Shown: positions 1 through 5,360 of the stretch, piece by piece
Numbering within the stretch: position 1 is the first letter of the stretch
How the letters are laid out: every line of letters begins with the position of its first letter
Origin: Candidatus Bipolaricaulota bacterium
GTDB lineage: Bacteria; Bipolaricaulota; Bipolaricaulia; RBG-16-55-9
DNA length: 5,952 bases
Assembly (NCBI GenBank): GCA_027021605.1
Contig: JALUUA010000314.1
Coordinates: 1 to 5,952, forward strand
Direction of reading: 5' to 3'
Notes under the pieces: model-generated
Told to the model about the DNA's origin: nothing
The model's database searches: none
Seen by the model: the letters and a program-made list of their open reading frames with translations, nothing else
Position numbers and translations under genes: made by a program

Positions 1-842
1 GAGATGCCCTGAAACATCTCGAGCGAACGCCGGAGCGCTACGACATCGCGCTCCTGATCGGCGTCTTGGCCTACCTGCCCGACCCGCGGGCGATCGAGCT
101 GCTCTCGGCGATCCGCGCCCGGCTTCAGACCGACGGCGCGCTCCTTGCGAGCCACCTCCACCCCCGCGCTCCGAGGGCGGTGCGCGCGTGGCTCCGCCTC
201 CTGGGCGTCGATCTGAGGGCCCGAACGCCCCAACAGCTCGAGAGGCTGCTCCGCGCCGCGGGCTTCTCCCGGGTGAACGTCACACAGGACGCCACGGGAA
301 CGCAGAACCTCCTGGTGGCCGGGGCGGGCCCTCCGGCTCGGCCCTCCGCGCCGTCGCTCGACGGACGGGGCTTGGGCGAGGTCGTCTGGGTAGACGCGGA
401 GCGGCTGCGCGACCACGAGGAGGTCGAGCCGGAGCGGGTGGAGCAGCTGGTGCGGGCCCTTCGAGAGCGGAAGCGGGTCAAGCCCGTTCTCGTGGAGAAG
501 GAGCACAAAGTCGTCCTCGACGGCCACCACCGCAAGGCGGCCCTTGAGCACCTGGGCTTTCGGGAAGTCCCCTGCGTCTTGGTGCCCTACGAACGGGTGG
601 GCCTCGACCGCCGGCGGGCGCTCCCCGTCTCCAAGGAAGAGGTCATCCGGCGGGCGCTCCTCGGCAAAAAATATCCGCCGAAGACAACGCGCCACCTCTA
701 CCCGTGGGAGGCGCTCCCCGAGGTCCCCCTTCCCCGCTCCCTTCCTTCCCCACCCCCGCCCCCGCGCGTCGCCGGCACCGGCTCCGGGGAGCCCGCAGGA
801 GGTCGCCCTCGCGCGGTTGACCCGAATCAGCGGGGGACTTGA
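1..842 (+). CDS. Partial fusion protein: class I methyltransferase C-terminal half plus SerK/ParB-like domain
   Basis: The reading frame is open to the left edge (first full codon at 3), so the N-terminus is missing; 279 residues are visible. Residues 1-108 look like the second half of a Rossmann SAM methyltransferase: RYDIALLIGVLAYLPDP fits motif IV and its follow-on, LQTDGALLASH fits motif V, and LLRAAGFSRVNV fits the usual closing strands. The SAM-binding glycine motif would lie upstream. After a Pro/Gly linker, residues 125-231 match the ParB/sulfiredoxin-like fold of the SerK/SbnI free-serine kinases: HEEVEPE, LDGHHRKAALEHLG, VPCVLV, then KEEVIRRAL and PPKTTRH. In that family a Glu in the HEE-type motif and the DGHHR segment are important, from memory. 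Serine phosphorylation is therefore possible but unproven. The last 48 residues are proline-rich and resemble neither domain. An internal TTG at 372 could give the second domain alone. Domain calls are firm; substrates are unknown. Confidence 0.8.
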   Translation, partial: DALKHLERTPERYDIALLIGVLAYLPDPRAIELLSAIRARLQTDGALLASHLHPRAPRAVRAWLRLLGVDLRARTPQQLERLLRAAGFSRVNVTQDATGTQNLLVAGAGPPARPSAPSLDGRGLGEVVWVDAERLRDHEEVEPERVEQLVRALRERKRVKPVLVEKEHKVVLDGHHRKAALEHLGFREVPCVLVPYERVGLDRRRALPVSKEEVIRRALLGKKYPPKTTRHLYPWEALPEVPLPRSLPSPPPPPRVAGTGSGEPAGGRPRAVDPNQRGT

Positions 843-882
843 TCTCGATCATTGCAAGCAGCGGCCCCATGGGGGATGATAA
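839..882 (+). promoter_or_regulatory. Putative FNR/DNR-type operator and class II promoter
   Basis: Positions 839-852 read TTGATCTCGATCAT, matching the FNR/DNR consensus TTGAT-N4-ATCAA at 9 of 10 defined bases. If this site sits at -41.5, as in class II Crp/Fnr promoters, transcription would start at A887 and the -10 hexamer would be 875-880. That hexamer is GATGAT, 4 of 6 to TATAAT. This leaves a 33-base leader before the ATG at 920. The site lies over the stop codon of the upstream gene and heads the thiol/metal gene set. No good sigma-70 -35 box is needed in this architecture, and none is seen. Regulation by low oxygen or nitric oxide is inference: no regulator gene is in the window, and a 14-base match can occur by chance. 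Confidence 0.45.
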
Positions 883-919
883 GGGGACAAGTCGAATCGA
901 AGCGCGGTGGGTGAACGGA

Positions 920-1276
920 ATGCGAGGCGTAACCGCAACGGTCGGGCTCTTGGTCGTCGCGATCTTGTCCTCGGGGCCGGTGCCCCTGGACCCGGGGGGG
1001 AGTCTGACCGGTTGCCCTTCCTGCTTGCTCGCTCCCACGTCCCCCCGCGCGCACCCCGACGGCCACCGGGGGCCGCAGCCGAGCGGCCACCCCGGCTGCG
1101 GCTGTGACGGCCACGGCTCGGACTCCCACCTCGCCTCTGGCTGCTCCTCCTGCGGGATCGCCGCTTTGGCGTGGAGCCCGGAGCTGCCGCAGGCCGCCTC
1201 CCATTTCGTGAGCCTTCCGATCCGTCACCTCTCCCCCCGCGACGGGCGGGTCCTCCCCTGGCGCCCTCCGGCGTAA
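920..1276 (+). CDS. Small exported Cys/His-rich protein, putative metal-binding
   Basis: A 118-residue protein that I do not assign to a named family. A hydrophobic N-terminal segment (residues 4-22) fits a signal peptide or anchor. The rest holds six cysteines in three close pairs (CPSC at 32-35, CGC at 60-62, CSSC at 75-78) and histidines at 45, 49, 57, 65, 70, 95 and 103. This composition fits a periplasmic or secreted metal- or thiol-handling protein. The C-terminus, ending LPWRPPA, recalls the PP-rich ends of small exported copper-associated proteins, a weak impression only. I chose ATG 920 because GGTGA lies five bases upstream, the signal segment starts there, and the possible promoter lies before it. 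A TTG at 839, overlapping the previous stop as TTGA, is the alternative and would add 27 residues ahead of the signal. Codon third positions are GC-rich, as in the neighbours. Metal binding is inferred from composition. Confidence 0.6.
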   Translation: MRGVTATVGLLVVAILSSGPVPLDPGGSLTGCPSCLLAPTSPRAHPDGHRGPQPSGHPGCGCDGHGSDSHLASGCSSCGIAALAWSPELPQAASHFVSLPIRHLSPRDGRVLPWRPPA

Positions 1277-1392
1277 TCCCCTTCCCGTACCCGCACGTAA
1301 AACCGCGCACGCGGTCGGATTCCGGTTGTCTTCTCGCGCGCTTTGCGTAGATGAGAAGAAGGGCAAGGAGACAAGAGGGGAAGGGAGGCAAG
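1277..1392 (+). promoter_or_regulatory. 116-base intergenic leader with two inverted repeats
   Basis: No credible gene lies in this gap. It holds a 14-base near-palindrome, ACCGCG-CA-CGCGGT (1302-1315), which could be an operator because its loop is too short for a stable hairpin. It also holds 7-base arms TCTTCTC (1329-1335) and GAGAAGA (1353-1359) that could form a leader hairpin. A weak -35-like TTGTCT (1326-1331) has no convincing -10 partner. The ribosome binding site AAGGGAGG of the next gene ends four bases before its ATG. Whether a second promoter exists here is open. Confidence 0.25.
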
Positions 1393-1839
1393 ATGAAGCG
1401 CCGGATGGGAATCGGGGCGGTTGCGACGGCAGCCGCGGGGATCGCGCTGTTGGGGCTCCTGGCGCTGGCGGGCTACTGGCTGCAGCCCGACCCGCCCCGC
1501 ATCGTCCTCGAGCCCGAAAGCTTCGACTGGGGCGAGGTCCCCTACGACCGGGCCGTGACCCAAGAGTTTCTCGTCAAGAACGAGGGCGACGAGCCCTTGG
1601 AGATCTTGGCGGTCACGACCTCCTGCGGCTGCACCACCGCCCGCGTGGAGTTGAAGATCGTGGAGCCCGGCCAGGCGACGCGCCTCTGGGTGACCTTCGA
1701 CCCCACCGCCCACGATCCCACAACGGGTCCCGTCGTGCGCTTCGTCTATTTGCGCACGAACGACCCTGCAAACCCCGAAGTCCCGCTGGAGCTGCGCGCC
1801 ACCCTCGTCGAGCCCCCGGGGAAGGGAGACCGACGATGA
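1393..1839 (+). CDS. DUF1573 family protein, membrane-anchored
   Basis: A 148-residue protein with a basic start (MKRR) and one hydrophobic helix at residues 7-30, so the remainder is probably outside the cytoplasmic membrane. The body matches DUF1573: FDWGEVPYDRAVTQEFLVKN, then NEGDEPLEIL, the hallmark TTSCGCT (Cys78 and Cys80), GQATRLWVTFDPT, and a closing beta strand after YLRTNDPANPEVPLEL. The family has an immunoglobulin-like beta fold and its biochemical role is not settled; the CGC pair suggests metal or thiol chemistry. ATG 1393 is chosen over the in-frame ATG 1351 because a strong AAGGGAGG site precedes it and the earlier start adds only a basic stretch. The stop overlaps the next start as ATGA (1836-1839), so it is probably translationally coupled to the CcdA-like gene. 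Confidence 0.87.
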   Translation: MKRRMGIGAVATAAAGIALLGLLALAGYWLQPDPPRIVLEPESFDWGEVPYDRAVTQEFLVKNEGDEPLEILAVTTSCGCTTARVELKIVEPGQATRLWVTFDPTAHDPTTGPVVRFVYLRTNDPANPEVPLELRATLVEPPGKGDRR

Positions 1840-3092
1840 CCCGCACCGCCCTCGTCGCAGCCCTGCTGCTGGCCCTCGGCATCGACGTCGGCGTCGGCGT
1901 CGGAGCGTCCGCGCAAGAAGCTCCGGGGGAGGTCCCGCAGGAAGCCGTGATCTACTACAACGAAGCCTGCGAGAGCTGCGCCCTGTATCTCAAGCACGAG
2001 CTCGTCCCCCTGCTCCGGGAGCTGGGCGTCTCCCGGGTCGAGCTGAAGGACTACCTGAATCGCCCGGAGTACCGGCGCGAGCTGCTCCGGCTCATGACGG
2101 ATTGGGGCATCCCGCCGAACCTGCAGGGGCACATCGCGGCGTTCGTGGGGGAGAAGCTGAGCCTCCAGGGCCACGTCCCCGAGCCCGTGATCCGCGACCT
2201 GCTGCGCCCGAAGAATTTGGGGCGCTACGAGCGCATCGTGGTGCTCCAGGACGTGATGGCCGGGCACGGCGCCCAAGGGCCCACGGAGTACACCGTCTGG
2301 GCCCTCCGCGGCCCCGTGAAGACCTACCCCATCGACGCGCCCATCGAGCAGTACCTGAGCTGGCTGGAGGCCAACCGCGGGGCGCTGGACCCGCCCGCGA
2401 AGACGGAGCCCTGGAGCTACAAACAACTCCTGCCCTTCGTGCTCAGCACCGGGCTCCTCGACGGGATCAACCCCTGCGCCATCGCCGTGCTGCTGTTCTT
2501 CCTCGCGTTCCTGTTCACGCTCCACCGGGCCCGGATCGAGATGCTCCTCATGGGGACCGTCTACATCGCGATGATCTATCTGGCGTATCTGGGGATCGGC
2601 ATCGGGCTCCTGAGCGCGATCGTCATCGCGGGCGAGCCGCACCTCATGGCCAAGGTCGGCTCCTGGCTGCTGATCGCCCTGGGGCTGGTCAACGTCAAGG
2701 ACTTCTTCGGGTACGGGAAGGGCCTTAGCTTAAGCGTCCCCAGGAGGTGGCACGATCTCAGCTTCCGGGTGATCCGGCGGGCCACCCTCCCGGCCGCGGC
2801 CGTGGGGGGCTTTTTGGTGGGCCTTTGCACCTTCCCCTGCAGCGGCGGGATCTACGTCGCGGTGCTCGGGCTCCTGTCGGCGAAGACGACCTATTGGACC
2901 GGCTTCGGGTACCTGTTGCTGTACAACCTCGCGTTCGTCGCGCCCCTGATCGCGCTGCTCTTGGCGTTGGGCAACCGCCGGACGGTGGGGGCGCTGGCCC
3001 GCTGGGAGGCCCAACACAAGCGGGAGGTCAAGCTAGCCACCGGCCTGCTGATGGTCGGCCTGGGGGCCGTGATCCTGATCGGGTTCGTCTGA
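1836..3092 (+). CDS. Secreted CxxC domain fused to CcdA/DsbD-type transmembrane electron transporter
   Basis: 418 residues. Residues 1-28 are a signal peptide ending near ASAQEA. Residues 36-180 form an extracytoplasmic domain opening with VIYYNEACESC (Cys45, Cys48), a strand followed by CxxC as in thioredoxin- or glutaredoxin-like folds. The expected cis-proline is not obvious. Residues 197-418 contain six hydrophobic helices with the CcdA/DsbD signatures DGINPCAIAVLLFFLAF (Cys214) and GLCTFPCSGGIY (Cys331, Cys335). This family passes electrons from cytoplasmic thioredoxin across the membrane to periplasmic thiol proteins. Most CcdA proteins lack the N-terminal domain, which here may be the built-in first acceptor, analogous to a DsbD end domain. 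The frame stays open upstream to 1326, but the ATG at 1836 overlaps the DUF1573 stop and directly begins the signal peptide. TlpA encoded downstream is a likely electron recipient. Family is firm; the partner is inferred. Confidence 0.9.
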   Translation: MTRTALVAALLLALGIDVGVGVGASAQEAPGEVPQEAVIYYNEACESCALYLKHELVPLLRELGVSRVELKDYLNRPEYRRELLRLMTDWGIPPNLQGHIAAFVGEKLSLQGHVPEPVIRDLLRPKNLGRYERIVVLQDVMAGHGAQGPTEYTVWALRGPVKTYPIDAPIEQYLSWLEANRGALDPPAKTEPWSYKQLLPFVLSTGLLDGINPCAIAVLLFFLAFLFTLHRARIEMLLMGTVYIAMIYLAYLGIGIGLLSAIVIAGEPHLMAKVGSWLLIALGLVNVKDFFGYGKGLSLSVPRRWHDLSFRVIRRATLPAAAVGGFLVGLCTFPCSGGIYVAVLGLLSAKTTYWTGFGYLLLYNLAFVAPLIALLLALGNRRTVGALARWEAQHKREVKLATGLLMVGLGAVILIGFV

Positions 3093-3104
3093 TGGGCTGA
3101 TGGG

Positions 3105-3212
3105 ATGGGATGGAAGGGAAACGAAACGCTGCTGCCCTTGGCCCTCGTCGCGGGGATGGCCGCTTCGGTCCCTGCGCCGGGGCGCCGACGGAAGGGGGTG
3201 CACCGAAAGTGA
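3105..3212 (+). CDS. Putative 35-residue hydrophobic micro-protein
   Basis: A short frame fills the gap between the CcdA-like and TlpA-like genes. It starts at ATG 3105, 12 bases after the previous stop, and its TGA overlaps the GTG start of the TlpA-like gene as GTGA (3209-3212), the same kind of junction used elsewhere in this operon. It would encode a polar start (MGWKGNET), a hydrophobic run LLPLALVAGMAASVPAPG, and a strongly basic end (RRRKGVHRK), the layout of a single-span membrane peptide with a basic tail. About four fifths of its codons end in G or C, clearly more than in the competing frame over the same bases. The upstream region is a GATGG repeat with no good ribosome binding site, which is the main weakness. 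No family is recognised. It could also be only a leader that couples translation. Confidence 0.4.
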   Translation: MGWKGNETLLPLALVAGMAASVPAPGRRRKGVHRK

Positions 3213-3937
3213 ACGCACGAGTCGTGAAGGGGTTGGCGGTCGCGGGTCTGATCGGCGCGGCGGCCGCCACGCTGGCCCTGGTGAGCTACTCGTTCCTCAC
3301 CACCCAGTTCGGCCGGGGGTCGTACATCCTGCAGGAAGGGGTCGGCTTCTTCTGGGAGGCGGATCGCCCGCCGGAGTCCTCAGAAGAGAAAGCCTACTTG
3401 GGCTACAGGGCCCCGGACTTCGCGCTGCCGGACCTCGAGGGACGGCGCATTGCGCTGAGCGACCTGCGGGGGAAGCCCGTGTTGCTCAACTTCTGGGCCA
3501 CGTGGTGTCCGCCCTGTCGCAAGGAGATGCCGGACCTTCAGCGCTTCCACGAGCGGTACGGCGACCGGGCGGTCGTGCTGGGGATCAACTGGGCGGAGGA
3601 GCCCGAGGTCGTCCGGGCCTTCCTGGAGCGATACGGGGTCACGTACCTCAACGTCCTGGACCGCCAGGGGAAGGCATTCGTCCTGTACCGCCTCACGGGC
3701 CTGCCCACCTCGTTCTGGATCGACGAGGAGGGGGTGCTGCGGGGCGTCTGGTACGGGCCCTTGAAGACGGACGAGATCGCAGTAAACTTCGCCAAGATCA
3801 CGCGGGCGTTCCGGCCGGAGCGCGACCGCGGGCTTGAGCTTAGGGACGAGACGGAAGCCGACTTTGCAACCGAATCCGCAACCGAGAACGAGCGCGAGAA
3901 AGCGCAGAGGAAAGCGAAAGAGGAGGGATCGCCATGA
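3209..3937 (+). CDS. TlpA-like membrane-anchored thioredoxin
   Basis: 242 residues from GTG 3209, chosen because AGGGGGTG lies eight bases upstream, the N-terminal helix (residues 7-30) then begins at once, and the start overlaps the preceding small frame as GTGA. An ATG at 3110 is in frame but would add 33 residues of atypical sequence before the anchor. The domain runs from about residue 65 to 200: YRAPDFALPDLEGRRIALSD, then VLLNFWATWCPPCRKEMP with the active-site pair Cys100 and Cys103, and the cis-proline loop TGLPTSFWID (Pro166). This is the TlpA/ResA/AhpC-TSA-like reductase family, which reduces periplasmic cysteines for cytochrome c assembly or copper-site assembly. The CcdA-like protein encoded upstream is its natural reductant. 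Residues 203-242 form an extra, highly charged tail rich in Glu, Arg and Lys that is not part of the fold. The stop overlaps the DUF411 start as ATGA. Confidence 0.9.
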   Translation: MNARVVKGLAVAGLIGAAAATLALVSYSFLTTQFGRGSYILQEGVGFFWEADRPPESSEEKAYLGYRAPDFALPDLEGRRIALSDLRGKPVLLNFWATWCPPCRKEMPDLQRFHERYGDRAVVLGINWAEEPEVVRAFLERYGVTYLNVLDRQGKAFVLYRLTGLPTSFWIDEEGVLRGVWYGPLKTDEIAVNFAKITRAFRPERDRGLELRDETEADFATESATENEREKAQRKAKEEGSP

Positions 3938-4440
3938 TGCGAACGAAGTTCTCTTGGTTCTTGGGGCTCCTGCTGTTGGGGGGCTTGGGGTGGGTGCTGA
4001 CGGGCTGCAGCGGGGGAGGGCAGGCGCGGATCTCGAGCGCGGACGCCCCGCCGGACCCCGCCCCGCCGGACGTGACGAACCTCACGGCCACGGTCTTTCT
4101 GTCGCCCACCTGCGGCTGCTGCCACGGCTACGTGAAGCACCTGCGGCAGCAGGGCCTCCAGGTCGAGGTCGTGGAGATGGTGGACGTCGCGCCCAAGAAG
4201 CGGGCCCTGGGGATCCCGATGGAGATGTGGAGCTGCCACACCACGGTGATCGGGGGCTACGCCGTGGAGGGACACGTCCCCTTCGAGGTCGTGGAGAAGC
4301 TCCTCGCCGAGAAGCCGGACATCGACGGGATCGCGCTTCCGGGGATGCCCACGGGCGTGCCGGGGATGCCCGGCCCCAAGCAGCCCCTCACGATCTACGC
4401 CATCACGGACGGGCAGGTGGAGGTGTACCTGGAGCTCTAA
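3934..4440 (+). CDS. DUF411 (CopG-like) metal-binding lipoprotein
   Basis: 168 residues. Residues 1-25 are a lipoprotein signal with lipobox LTGC (Cys25 lipidated) and Ser at +2, which in a diderm would favour the outer membrane. A Pro/Asp-rich linker follows. From residue 50 the sequence matches DUF411 closely: TVFLSPTCGCCHGYVKHL (Cys60, Cys62, Cys63, His64), MEMWSCHTTVIGGYAVEGHVP (Cys101, His102, His114), and GIALPGMPTGVPGMPG. DUF411 includes CopG, a periplasmic copper-resistance protein with a thioredoxin-like fold whose conserved cysteines bind a copper cluster (from memory); the same conserved Cys and His types are present here. GGAGG lies seven bases before ATG 3934, which overlaps the TlpA stop; ATG 3937 is one codon later. 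As the last gene before the terminator, it is probably the metal-handling client of the thiol relay. Whether it serves resistance or copper delivery cannot be told. Confidence 0.9.
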   Translation: MMRTKFSWFLGLLLLGGLGWVLTGCSGGGQARISSADAPPDPAPPDVTNLTATVFLSPTCGCCHGYVKHLRQQGLQVEVVEMVDVAPKKRALGIPMEMWSCHTTVIGGYAVEGHVPFEVVEKLLAEKPDIDGIALPGMPTGVPGMPGPKQPLTIYAITDGQVEVYLEL

Positions 4441-4455
4441 GGCCGATACCCCAAA

Positions 4456-4481
4456 GGGCCGCTTGTCCTCCCAAGCGGCCC
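4456..4481. repeat. 10-bp inverted repeat between convergent genes
   Basis: GGGCCGCTTG and CAAGCGGCCC form a perfect 10-bp stem with a 6-base loop. On the + strand no T-run follows. On the - strand the stem is followed by TTTGGGG, so it could act as a weak terminator for transcripts arriving from the convergent Nudix gene, whose stop is about 110 bases away. It may otherwise protect the 3' end of the + strand transcript. Confidence 0.55.
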
Positions 4482-4495
4482 CCACCCCAGAGCCG

Positions 4496-4535
4496 GACCG
4501 ACCCTCGGTTCGTGGCGCCGAGGGTCGGTCTTTTT
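4496..4535 (+). terminator. Intrinsic terminator of the thiol/metal operon
   Basis: GACCGACCCTCGG (4496-4508) pairs perfectly with CCGAGGGTCGGTC (4518-4530), a 13-bp stem with a 9-base loop, followed directly by TTTTT and a further T-rich stretch. It lies 56 bases after the DUF411 stop. On the - strand no T-run follows the stem, so it should act in the + direction only. Confidence 0.93.
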
Positions 4536-4543
4536 CCCTTTTC

Positions 4544-4558
4544 CTTTCTTTCTTTCTT
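4544..4558. repeat. CTTT simple repeat in a polypyrimidine tract
   Basis: Nearly four units of CTTT sit in a pyrimidine-rich stretch (4531-4577) just after the terminator. This is the only long AT-rich, strand-biased stretch in the window. It may simply extend the U-tract of the terminator. Confidence 0.6.
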
Positions 4559-4591
4559 GTTTGCTTGATTGCTTTGCCTTGTCCGCCGGAC

Positions 4592-5251
4592 TCATTCCCC
4601 CGGGGCGTGGTCTTGGAGGATCTTGCGCTTGATCCCGTGGACGAGCGCCCGGGCCTCCTTGAGGGGGACCCAGCGGACCTCCTCGATCTCGTCGACCGCC
4701 GGGCGGAACTCCTCCCCCAGCACCTCGACCTCGTAGGTGAACATGTGCCACGTGTAGGAGGACTCCTTTCCCACGAAGGAGTAGACGCCCAGGAGCCTTC
4801 CCACGCGGCAGGGGACGCCTGCCTCCTCCTCCACCTCCCGCGCCACGGCTTCCGCGGGGGATTCCCCGTAGGAGACGAACCCCCCGGGGAGGGTCCAGGT
4901 CCCCCGGTTGAATCCCCGGGAGGGCTTCACCAGCAGGACGCTTTTCCCCTTTACGATGAGGGCCTCGACGACGACCCGCGGCAGAGTGTGGTGGACGGCC
5001 ATTCGCACCAGCGGCTCCACGTCGTCGCGGCCCGGGATCTCGTCCTTGGGGTGCCAGTCCCGTGGGTGGTGGGGCAGCCGGGGCACGCAGTAGACGACCT
5101 CGTGGCCCTGGACCCCCAGGGTGGCCTTGGACTCGAAGGGGAAGGGGATCGTCCCGCGCTCGGCCTCCTCGGCCGCGGGCAGGGTCCAGCGCTCCCCCCG
5201 CTTGACGAGGTAGAGCATCCCGTCCGTCTCGATGTAGAGATAGCGTCCCAT
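4592..5251 (-). CDS. Nudix hydrolase with an N-terminal extension
   Basis: 219 residues from ATG 5251, with GGCGGAG just upstream (three bases' spacing, so not ideal). A TTG at 5290 would add 13 residues but has no ribosome binding site. The Nudix domain covers about residues 90-215. The box Gx5Ex7REUxEExGU is complete: G124, E130, then REVEEEAGV at 138-146, preceded by RGTWTLPGG. These proteins hydrolyse nucleoside diphosphates linked to other groups, with Mg2+ held by the box glutamates. Residues 1-90 are an additional region that begins MGRYLYIETDGMLYLV and contains HHPRDWHPKDE, rich in His, Asp and Glu. I do not recognise it. The SQPWPFPxS motif of NADH pyrophosphatases is absent, so NudC is unlikely. 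The substrate cannot be predicted. It is the last gene of the - strand set, 109 bases after the PH-like gene. Confidence 0.9.
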   Translation of the reverse strand: MGRYLYIETDGMLYLVKRGERWTLPAAEEAERGTIPFPFESKATLGVQGHEVVYCVPRLPHHPRDWHPKDEIPGRDDVEPLVRMAVHHTLPRVVVEALIVKGKSVLLVKPSRGFNRGTWTLPGGFVSYGESPAEAVAREVEEEAGVPCRVGRLLGVYSFVGKESSYTWHMFTYEVEVLGEEFRPAVDEIEEVRWVPLKEARALVHGIKRKILQDHAPGE

Positions 5252-5360
5252 GGGCTCCGCCAGCTTAGCCCTTGGATCGGAGCGGCGCAACCGGTGGATG
5301 GGTGCGGGACGAAATTCGAGAGCAGGTGCTCGCGCTGCTCGAGGAGATTCGCGGGCACGG

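Noticed and set aside
817..845. Sigma-70 -35-like TTGACC with a partner 17 bases downstream
   Set aside because: The hexamer at that distance (TGATCT) is a poor -10. The class II activator arrangement explains the region better.
849..1391. 180-residue open frame on the - strand opposite the Cys/His-rich gene
   Set aside because: Very Arg/Gly/Ser-rich and without a motif. The + strand frame has a signal peptide, paired cysteines and a ribosome binding site.
1326..1835. In-frame upstream extension of the CcdA-like gene (170 extra residues)
   Set aside because: It reads through the DUF1573 gene in the wrong frame with low-complexity Arg/Gly-rich sequence. The ATG at 1836 gives a proper signal peptide and an ATGA overlap.
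1887..1902. GTCGGC tandem repeat in the signal peptide of the CcdA-like protein
   Set aside because: It encodes a short VGVG run, and less than three full units are present; ordinary for a GC-rich signal sequence.
1746..2642. 298-residue open frame on the - strand
   Set aside because: It lies antisense to the CcdA-like gene, whose motifs are unmistakable. Its translation is His/Gln/Glu-rich without any domain, as expected from high-GC antisense.
4339..4371. Repeated CCGGGGATGCCC
   Set aside because: It encodes the GMPTGVPGMP segment that is normal for DUF411, so the repeat follows from the protein.
3538..4485. 315-residue open frame on the - strand
   Set aside because: It is antisense to the TlpA-like and DUF411 genes, with repetitive His/Arg/Leu sequence and no motif.
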